DNA of 6,099 nucleotides from Frondihabitans sp. (GTDB lineage Bacteria; Actinomycetota; Actinomycetes; Actinomycetales; Microbacteriaceae), in contig JAODMX010000520.1 in NCBI GenBank assembly GCA_025464735.1, positions 1 to 6,099 on the forward strand, in the 5' to 3' direction. Below are positions 1 through 4,698 of the stretch, in pieces (position 1 is the first letter of the stretch; each line of letters begins with the position of its first letter). The translations under genes and the position numbers were made by a program. A model generated the notes under the pieces. That model worked only from the letters and a program-made list of their open reading frames with translations. It was not told the origin of the DNA and did not search any database.

Positions 1-293
1 CAGGTCGGGATGATTTGGTCGGCGGGATACCAGTTGGGCGAGATGTAGCCGTGCGGCCCCTGGATGATCACGAGGATCTCGTGCTGCCCCAACTCGTGGA
101 GCTGTTCGTCGGGTCGCCCGACGTGACTGACGACGCTGATCTCTTCGTCGCCAGTGTCTTCGAGCACGACCGGATAGTGCGAGGCGATGAGCCCGTCAGC
201 AGTGTTCGAGACGATCGTCGCCCAAGGATTTTCGACGATCAGCCGCTTGACTTCGGCAACGTCTTCGAGCAGGAAGTGCGGTGAGTGTCGCAT
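1..293 (-). CDS. paiB: PaiB-type FMN-binding split-barrel protein, N-terminal part (cut by window edge)
   Basis: This frame opens with ATG at 293 and stays open for 97 codons to the window edge, so the C-terminal part is missing (family members are roughly 200 residues). The start, MRHSPHFLLED, followed by a helix ending in NPWATIVS, matches the PaiB / FMN-binding negative transcriptional regulator family. The strongest evidence is the family signature near residues 79-96, read as QGPHGYISPNWYP...IIPT. The fold is an FMN-binding split barrel. Bacillus subtilis PaiB is linked to repression of sporulation and protease genes, but many homologues are of unknown function and may be flavin-dependent enzymes. 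The protein should be cytoplasmic, with no signal peptide or membrane segment visible. The gene starts 3 bases after the glycosylase stop with no clear Shine-Dalgarno, so it is probably translated by coupling from that gene. The family call is firm; the role as a regulator is not. Confidence 0.85.
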   Translation of the reverse strand, partial: MRHSPHFLLEDVAEVKRLIVENPWATIVSNTADGLIASHYPVVLEDTGDEEISVVSHVGRPDEQLHELGQHEILVIIQGPHGYISPNWYPADQIIPT

Positions 294-296
294 GGG

Positions 297-1328
297 TCAA
301 GCTTGACAGACCGGGCACCAGTAAAGCTTCCGGCCGGCAGCGACTTCGACCAAGATGTTCGTGCCGCACACCCTGCAGGGCAGGCCTTCGCGGTGGTACA
401 CCCAGTGCCGATCGTCCCGCGTGGCGAGAGCCTTCGCGTAGTCCGCCTTGCTGAGGCCGTCCATCGTCATCATCTGGCCGAGCTGCACTCCGCTCGTGAG
501 GAGCTTCGTCCAGTCTTTCCACAGAGCACGAACCGTCTGTTCTGGCACCTCGTTGCCGGGGGTGTGCGGGTTGAGCTTCGCGCGGAAGAGCATCTCGGCG
601 CGGTAGACGTTCCCGATGCCGCTCACCACGGACTGATCCATCAGGAGCAGCCCGATCATGGTCCTCGTCTTGTGGACCCGCTCGAAGAACCGGTCGGAGC
701 CCTTCTTAGGAGAGTCGACCAGAGGGTCGGGGCCGAGTTTGGCGATGGCTCTGTCGACCTCCGCGGCGTCGAGCACGTCGCACTTCGTCGGGCCACGGAG
801 GTCGGCAACGACCGTTGAGGCCAGGATCCGGACGCGAACGGCACCGACCGGCTCCGGCGGGAAGGCCTCGACGTCGATGTCGGCCTCCTGTTTCTCTTGC
901 TCCGCCATGCGCATCCTGCCTGCACTCACGGGTGTGCCGACCTTTACCTGGGCGGCCGCCGTCTTGCGCGCCTTGCGAGGAGCACCGATGCTCTTCCACG
1001 AGTCTTCGCCGGCCTCGTCGATGACCGTGCCGCGTTGATTCGTCTGCCCCATGCGGCCCTTGGCACTGGCGATCGTGGGATCAGTCGAGAAGTCGCCCGC
1101 GAAATCCCACGAGCCGTAGAGACCGAGATGGACATGTAGGAACAGCCCGTTGTCGAACTCGAGGAACATCTGTTTGCCCACGGCCTTCGCGTCGACCAGC
1201 GTCGCGCCGTCAAGTCGCGCCGCGCCGGGCGCGAACCGACCCTGGGGAGAGGTGACCTCGACGGGTTTACCGACGAAACTCGCCTTGAACTGATTGGCGA
1301 TTCGATGAACGGAGTGGCCTTCAGGCAT
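297..1328 (-). CDS. nei: Fpg/Nei-family (endonuclease VIII-like) DNA glycosylase/AP lyase
   Basis: This is a 343-residue bifunctional glycosylase/AP lyase of base excision repair, acting on oxidised bases in DNA. It begins MPEGHSVHR, which gives the catalytic Pro2 and Glu3 once Met1 is removed. The conserved lysine is Lys52 in VGKQMFL. The helix-two-turn-helix region lies at about 215-255, around MDQSVVSGIGNVYRAE. A C-terminal zinc finger has Cys318, Cys321, Cys338 and Cys341, with Arg333 in the hairpin that contacts the lesion in this family. It is longer than usual (about 270-290 residues) because of a charged, Ala/Lys/Glu-rich insert at about 80-158, between LHVHLGLYGSW and EPVGAVRVRI. Its ATG overlaps the rpiB stop by one base (TGATG), implying translational coupling. 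The MPEGH start and finger favour actinobacterial Nei-like enzymes over true MutM. The exact lesion preference cannot be read from the sequence. Confidence 0.93.
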   Translation of the reverse strand: MPEGHSVHRIANQFKASFVGKPVEVTSPQGRFAPGAARLDGATLVDAKAVGKQMFLEFDNGLFLHVHLGLYGSWDFAGDFSTDPTIASAKGRMGQTNQRGTVIDEAGEDSWKSIGAPRKARKTAAAQVKVGTPVSAGRMRMAEQEKQEADIDVEAFPPEPVGAVRVRILASTVVADLRGPTKCDVLDAAEVDRAIAKLGPDPLVDSPKKGSDRFFERVHKTRTMIGLLLMDQSVVSGIGNVYRAEMLFRAKLNPHTPGNEVPEQTVRALWKDWTKLLTSGVQLGQMMTMDGLSKADYAKALATRDDRHWVYHREGLPCRVCGTNILVEVAAGRKLYWCPVCQA

Positions 1329-1813
1329 CAGTCGACCGGGTGACCCTTGATCGCACCCGTTTCTTCGTACTCTGCGAGCTGCGCGATGCGGCGTTCATGG
1401 CGCTCCTCGAAGGAGAACGGGGTCTTGATGAACTCGTCGATCAGGCGGATAGCCTCGTCTTCGGTGTGCTGCCTGGCGCCGATCGCGACGACGTTCGCGT
1501 CGTTGTGCTGACGGGCGAGCTGCGCCGTCGCGGTGTTCCAGGCCAGGGCCGCGCGCACCCCTTCGACCTTGTTCGCGGCAATCTGCTCGCCGTTGCCCGA
1601 GCCGCCGAAGACGACACCGAGGCTCTCCAGACCCGCACTCTGGTCGCGCACCACAGCACGTGCCGCACTGATGCAGAACGACGGGTAGTCATCGAGAGGG
1701 TCGTACGAGGTGGGGCCGTGGTCGGTGACCTCATGGCCCTGGTCTTCGAGGTGCTTGATCAAGGTCTTCTCGAACTCGAGCCCGGCATGGTCGGTGCCAA
1801 CGTGGATGCGCAT
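1328..1813 (-). CDS. rpiB: Ribose-5-phosphate isomerase B
   Basis: This 161-residue cytoplasmic enzyme interconverts ribose 5-phosphate and ribulose 5-phosphate in the non-oxidative pentose phosphate pathway. It belongs to the RpiB/LacAB family. Visible motifs are the N-terminal strand with D8-H9-A10-G11, the phosphate/active-site loop GSGNGEQIAANK (71-82), and RQHNDANV with His103. Glu76 occupies the loop position where E. coli RpiB has its catalytic cysteine, as in the mycobacterial subtype, where a glutamate acts as base. The C-terminal helix, ERHERRIAQLAEYE, is typical. I chose the ATG at 1813, giving MRIHVGTDHAG, over an in-frame GTG at 1843. The extra ten residues are not family-like, and a good -10 box lies between the two codons. 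The gene is 53 bases downstream of the DsbA-like gene and its stop overlaps the glycosylase start. Confidence 0.95.
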   Translation of the reverse strand: MRIHVGTDHAGLEFEKTLIKHLEDQGHEVTDHGPTSYDPLDDYPSFCISAARAVVRDQSAGLESLGVVFGGSGNGEQIAANKVEGVRAALAWNTATAQLARQHNDANVVAIGARQHTEDEAIRLIDEFIKTPFSFEERHERRIAQLAEYEETGAIKGHPVD

Positions 1814-1820
1814 ATCGACG

Positions 1821-1849
1821 ATTCTATTGACCCCCACCGACACCGAACC
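1821..1849 (-). promoter_or_regulatory. Candidate rpiB promoter, leaderless
   Basis: On the minus strand, TAGAAT at 1826-1821 matches the -10 consensus at five of six positions and lies 7 bases before the rpiB ATG at 1813. Transcription would therefore start at or one base before the start codon. The hexamer 17 bases upstream (GGTTCG, 1849-1844) is a poor -35. No Shine-Dalgarno lies at a useful distance from the ATG, which fits a leaderless message. The box is seen in the sequence; its activity is inferred. Confidence 0.5.
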
Positions 1850-1866
1850 GCCGAGCAGCAGCCGCT

Positions 1867-2502
1867 TCAGTCGAAGATCGGCTTACGGGTGCGAGACCGC
1901 TTGAGCTCGAAGAATCCGTCGTACGAGGCCGCCGCGACGATGCCGTCCCAGAGCGTGAGCGCTACCTCCCCCTTGGGCGCGGGAGAGATGACCGGGCCGA
2001 AGAACGCGGTGCCGTTGACGGCGATGACGGGCGTGCCCACATCCTGACCGACTCGGTTGATGCCGTCGTCATGGCTGGCCCGCATCTGGACGTCGTACTC
2101 GTCACTGTCAGCGTACTTCGCGAAGTCGTCGGGCAGGCCGACCTCGGCGAGGGCTCCCGCGATGATGGCGTCCTGGTCTCCGATGGCCTCGACATGGATC
2201 CGCTGACCGAGCGCGTCGTAGAGCGGCTTGACGATCTGCTGCCCGTGCAGCACGGTCGCTGCCGTGACAAGGCGGGTGTAGCGCAGGAGCTTCGGCAGCC
2301 TGTCTTTCATGCCCTCGTTGTTCTCGTTGAGGATGCCGAGACTCATCACGTGGAAGGTCACGTCGAGGTCGCGATGACGGGCGACCTCGTCCACCCAGCG
2401 GCTGGTCATCCAGGCCCAGGGGCACGAGGGGTCGAACCAGAAGTCCACCGGGGTGGTGTGGGACGACACGGAAGTCGAAGGGGAAGCTACGGTATCGGTC
2501 AT
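1867..2502 (-). CDS. DsbA-family thiol oxidoreductase, Rv2466c-like (mycothiol-type), with CPWA active site
   Basis: This 211-residue protein has a thioredoxin fold with a helical insertion and is closely related to M. tuberculosis Rv2466c, a mycothiol-dependent reductase/nitroreductase. Family marks are DFWFDPSCPWAW (20-31), TSRW (33-36), FHVMSLGILNEN (50-61), the cis-proline segment VGTPV with Pro158, NGTAFFGPV (163-171), and a C-terminus with FFELKRSRT ending in PIFD. Rv2466c has CPWC; here the motif is C27-P28-W29-A30, so the second cysteine is absent and a one-cysteine mechanism using mycothiol is likely. The N-terminal 17 residues are Ser/Thr-rich and not hydrophobic, so it is cytoplasmic rather than a secreted DsbA. 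It is first in the minus-strand cluster and diverges from the permease gene. The start at 2502 is supported by a -10 box 6 bases upstream. The family call is strong; the substrate is unknown. Confidence 0.9.
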   Translation of the reverse strand: MTDTVASPSTSVSSHTTPVDFWFDPSCPWAWMTSRWVDEVARHRDLDVTFHVMSLGILNENNEGMKDRLPKLLRYTRLVTAATVLHGQQIVKPLYDALGQRIHVEAIGDQDAIIAGALAEVGLPDDFAKYADSDEYDVQMRASHDDGINRVGQDVGTPVIAVNGTAFFGPVISPAPKGEVALTLWDGIVAAASYDGFFELKRSRTRKPIFD

Positions 2503-2508
2503 GGGTTG

Positions 2509-2537
2509 AGCCTAGAACCCGTGGTCGCCCCGGTCAC
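2509..2537 (-). promoter_or_regulatory. Candidate promoter of the DsbA-like gene, leaderless
   Basis: On the minus strand, GTGACC (2537-2532) and TAGGCT (2514-2509) are separated by exactly 17 bases, a good fit to a housekeeping actinobacterial promoter (TTGACn and TAnnnT). Only 6 bases separate the -10 from the ATG at 2502, so the transcript would begin at the start codon. No Shine-Dalgarno is visible. I saw no clear SigR/SigH-type GGAAT...GTT promoter in this gap, although Rv2466c is reported in the SigH regulon in mycobacteria. Confidence 0.5.
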
Positions 2538-2545
2538 GGGGGTTC
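2515..2545. repeat. Imperfect inverted repeat in the divergent gap (possible operator)
   Basis: GAACCCGTG at 2515-2523 is mirrored by CACGGGGGTTC at 2535-2545. All nine left-arm bases pair if two extra G are bulged in the right arm, and the loop is 11 bases. The repeat covers the -35 box of the DsbA-like gene and ends just before the ribosome-binding region of the permease, where a regulator could act on both directions. A second, shorter pair, GGGTT/AACCC, at 2503-2520 spans the -10 box. No run of T follows, so it is not an evident terminator. Confidence 0.35.
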
Positions 2546-2548
2546 AGC

Positions 2549-2556
2549 GAGAAGAG
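2549..2556 (+). promoter_or_regulatory. Ribosome binding site of the permease gene
   Basis: The purine run GAGAAGAG ends 5 bases before the ATG at 2562. An in-frame GTG at 2556 overlaps this run and so would lack its own site, which decides the start in favour of the ATG. The match to AAGGAGG is only moderate. Confidence 0.5.
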
Positions 2557-2561
2557 TGATC

Positions 2562-4043
2562 ATGTCGACCGAAGCACCGTCGAATCCGGCCCTCACAGCG
2601 ACAGACATCCTGCCGAGGGGGGTGGAGCTGAATGGCGTCAACGTCATCGACGAGAGCGAGCGCAAGGGCTCGCCCCGACAGCTGTTCTGGCCGTGGTTCG
2701 CAGCGAACGTCTCCGTGCTCGGCATCGGGTACGGCGCCTATCTGTTGTTCTTCGGAGTCTCGTTCTGGCAGGCCGTGGTGGTCGGGATCCTCGGAATCGT
2801 CATCTCCTTCCTCTTTTGCGGGTTCATCGCGCTCGCGGGCAAACGCGGCAATGCCCCGACGATGACCCTCGGGCGCGCTGCCTTCGGGGTGAACGGCAAC
2901 AAGCTGCCCTCGATCATCTCCTGGGTGCTGACCGTCGGGTGGGAGACAGCTCTCACGTCTCTCGCGGTGCTCGCGACATCGACCGTTTTCGACACCCTGG
3001 GATTCCACGGTGGCGTCGTGACCAAGATCGTCGCGCTCATCGTGGTCGCGGTGCTCGTGGTGATCGGCGGCGTGCTGGGCTTCGACTTCATCATGCGACT
3101 CCAGCAGTGGATCACCATCGCCACGGGCGTGCTGACCGTCGTGTACATCGTGCTGACCGTGCATCGCATCGATTTCGCAGCGGTCTCGGCGATCCCGTCC
3201 GGAGATCTGGCCGCGGTCATCGGCGGGTTCGTCTTCATGATGACGGGCTTCGGCCTCGGCTGGGTCAACGCGGCGGCCGACTACTCGCGCTACCTGCCGC
3301 GCGGGGCGTCGAGCCGGGGCGTGGTCTGGTGGACGACGTTCGGATCCTCCATCGCCCCGATCATCCTGCTGATCTTCGGTCTCCTGCTGGCCGGCAGCTC
3401 GAAGTCCCTGTTGACCGCCATCGGCGACGACCCCATCGGCGCCTTGGCGACCATCGTTCCCGTCTGGTTCCTGATTCCGTTCGCGCTGGTCGCGGTGCTC
3501 GGGCTCGTCGGCGGCTCGGTACTCAATATCTATTCGTCCGGTTTCTCGCTGCTGAACGCGGGGCTGCCGATCCCGCGCTACGCAGCCGCGACCGTCGACG
3601 GCGTCGTCATGATCGCCGGCACGATCTACGTGGCGTTCTTCGCGACCACGTTCATCGGTCCGTTCCAGGGCTTCCTGATCACGCTGGGGGTGCCGATTGC
3701 CGCCTGGGCAGGCATCTTCCTCGCCGACATCCAACTGCGAAAGAGCGACTACTCGACGGCCGACCTCTTCGATCCCAAGGGTCGCTACGGCAACGTGCAG
3801 TGGGTCACGGTCGGGCTGATCGTTCTCGGCACTGGGGTCGGCTGGGGTCTCGTGCAGAACAGCTACGCCTCCTGGCTGGGCTGGCAGGGCTACCTGCTCG
3901 GCGGTCTCGCGAAAGACTGGGGCGGCGCCAACCTCGGCGTCCTGGCCGCGCTTGCGATCGGCTACGTCGGAACGATTCTGTTCATGAGACCGGTCATCCG
4001 TCAGCAAGAGGGTGTCGTCTTCCTCGATCGCGACGTCGCGTGA
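2562..4043 (+). CDS. NCS1-family purine/cytosine-type permease
   Basis: This 493-residue inner-membrane transporter belongs to the nucleobase:cation symporter-1 (NCS1) family, purine-cytosine permease branch. A soluble N-terminus carries GVELNGVNVIDESERKG, then SPRQLFWPWFAANVS (37-51) opens TM1. The conserved GNAPTMTLGRAAFGVNGN lies at 97-114 and ADYSRYLP at 239-246, both NCS1 signatures. I count twelve hydrophobic segments, at about 45-66, 70-92, 117-143, 152-175, 182-201, 218-237, 254-279, 294-325, 344-362, 367-389, 413-433 and 454-474. The length is normal for the family. Substrates of relatives include cytosine, adenine, hypoxanthine, vitamin B6 and hydantoins, and the residues visible do not settle the choice. 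Its stop overlaps the start of the cysteine hydrolase by four bases, so the two are expected to be made together, with the hydrolase acting on the imported compound or a product of it. Confidence 0.92.
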   Translation: MSTEAPSNPALTATDILPRGVELNGVNVIDESERKGSPRQLFWPWFAANVSVLGIGYGAYLLFFGVSFWQAVVVGILGIVISFLFCGFIALAGKRGNAPTMTLGRAAFGVNGNKLPSIISWVLTVGWETALTSLAVLATSTVFDTLGFHGGVVTKIVALIVVAVLVVIGGVLGFDFIMRLQQWITIATGVLTVVYIVLTVHRIDFAAVSAIPSGDLAAVIGGFVFMMTGFGLGWVNAAADYSRYLPRGASSRGVVWWTTFGSSIAPIILLIFGLLLAGSSKSLLTAIGDDPIGALATIVPVWFLIPFALVAVLGLVGGSVLNIYSSGFSLLNAGLPIPRYAAATVDGVVMIAGTIYVAFFATTFIGPFQGFLITLGVPIAAWAGIFLADIQLRKSDYSTADLFDPKGRYGNVQWVTVGLIVLGTGVGWGLVQNSYASWLGWQGYLLGGLAKDWGGANLGVLAALAIGYVGTILFMRPVIRQQEGVVFLDRDVA

Positions 4044-4600
4044 CCGTCGAGTTCGGAACGAAGCCGTGGCTCATGATCATCGACATGCAGCGCATCTTCG
4101 GCGAGCCGGGCAGCGACTGGTTCACTCCCGACTTCGAGACCGCGAGCGCAGGATCCTTACGGTTGCGTGAGGCATTCGGCCCGCGTGTCGCACTCACCCG
4201 CTTCGTCGCTCCCCCGGATCCCACGGGAGCCTGGGTGCCGTACTACGCCGACTGGCCGTTCGCACTGGATCCCGCGAACGCTGCCCTTTACGACCTGATG
4301 CCGGAGTTCCCGGCGGACGACTCGGTGGTCGTCTCGCGCGGCACGTTCGGCAAGTGGGATCCCATATCGCAGGATGCGCTGGGCCACCCGGCCGATCTGG
4401 TCCTCACCGGGGTTTCGACCGACTGCTGCGTGCTGTCGACGGCCCTCGCGGCGGCGGATGCCGGCGTGCGCGTGCGCGTCGCCGCCGACGCCTGTGCGGG
4501 CCTCAGCGACTTCGACCACCAGCGAGCCCTCGACGTGATGGCGCTGTACGCACCGCTGGTCGAGATCACCTCCGTCGACGAGGTACTCGCGTCGCTCTGA
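4040..4600 (+). CDS. Isochorismatase-fold cysteine hydrolase
   Basis: This 186-residue cytoplasmic hydrolase belongs to the family that includes nicotinamidase, N-carbamoylsarcosine amidase, ureidoacrylate hydrolase (RutB) and biuret hydrolase. The triad is visible: Asp15 in MIIDMQ, Lys105 in GTFGKWD, and Cys130 as the second cysteine of GVSTDCCVLSTALAAADAG, which aligns with the family CV motif before the long helix. The GTG start at 4040 lies in a GTGA overlap with the permease stop. The reading frame stays open far upstream inside the permease gene, but the N-terminal strand KPWLMIIDMQ sits at the usual distance from this GTG. The family usually cleaves C-N bonds of amides or ureido groups, which fits a permease for nucleobase-like compounds. 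Nicotinamidase is less likely because I do not see its usual metal-binding DxHxxxH histidines. The substrate remains unknown. Confidence 0.9.
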   Translation: MTVEFGTKPWLMIIDMQRIFGEPGSDWFTPDFETASAGSLRLREAFGPRVALTRFVAPPDPTGAWVPYYADWPFALDPANAALYDLMPEFPADDSVVVSRGTFGKWDPISQDALGHPADLVLTGVSTDCCVLSTALAAADAGVRVRVAADACAGLSDFDHQRALDVMALYAPLVEITSVDEVLASL

Positions 4601-4641
4601 GCACCTGTGGAGAGCGGCGACGGCGATGCTCCAGCCGCCGG

Positions 4642-4647
4642 TAGGGT
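4642..4647 (+). promoter_or_regulatory. Candidate -10 box of the pepN promoter
   Basis: TAGGGT fits the actinobacterial TAnnnT -10 pattern and lies in the 98-base gap between the hydrolase stop and pepN. It would give a 5' untranslated leader of about 45 bases. The bases 16-18 upstream (around GACGGC) are a poor -35. The rest of the gap holds GC-rich short inverted repeats without a T run. No convincing terminator separates the hydrolase from pepN, so read-through is possible. Confidence 0.4.
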
Positions 4648-4686
4648 GGATCTGGGCCACGAGCCCGCATCGCATCAACGACGGAT

Positions 4687-4690
4687 GGAG
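4687..4690 (+). promoter_or_regulatory. Ribosome binding site of pepN
   Basis: GGAG is placed 8 bases before the GTG at 4699. It supports that GTG as the start. The ATG at 4685 overlaps it but is in a different frame. Confidence 0.65.
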
Positions 4691-4698
4691 ACGCCCAA

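Noticed and set aside
296..307. Perfect 12-base palindrome GTCAAGCTTGAC across the glycosylase stop, just before paiB
   Set aside because: One or two perfect 12-base palindromes are expected by chance in a window of this size, and it overlaps coding sequence. No second copy was seen near another start.
2463..2493. Possible plus-strand promoter for the permease inside the DsbA-like gene (TACGGT at 2488-2493)
   Set aside because: The -10 is acceptable, but no good -35 is found at 16-18 bases and it lies in coding sequence. The permease needs a promoter near here, but this sequence alone does not establish it.
2544..4007. A 487-codon open frame antisense to the permease gene
   Set aside because: It is the shadow of a membrane-protein gene in GC-rich DNA. 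The translation is dominated by Arg, Asp, Glu, His and Gln with no recognisable domain, while the plus strand encodes a clear NCS1 permease.
2693..4039. Upstream extension of the cysteine hydrolase frame through most of the permease gene, giving a possible 635-residue protein
   Set aside because: The extension is Arg-rich and out of frame with the real permease. The hydrolase domain starts normally at the GTG at 4040.
4614..4640. Possible terminator hairpin after the hydrolase (CGGC/GCCG arms around 4621-4637)
   Set aside because: The stem is only four or five pairs, it has no T run, and it abuts the pepN -10 box. It does not meet the bar for an intrinsic terminator.
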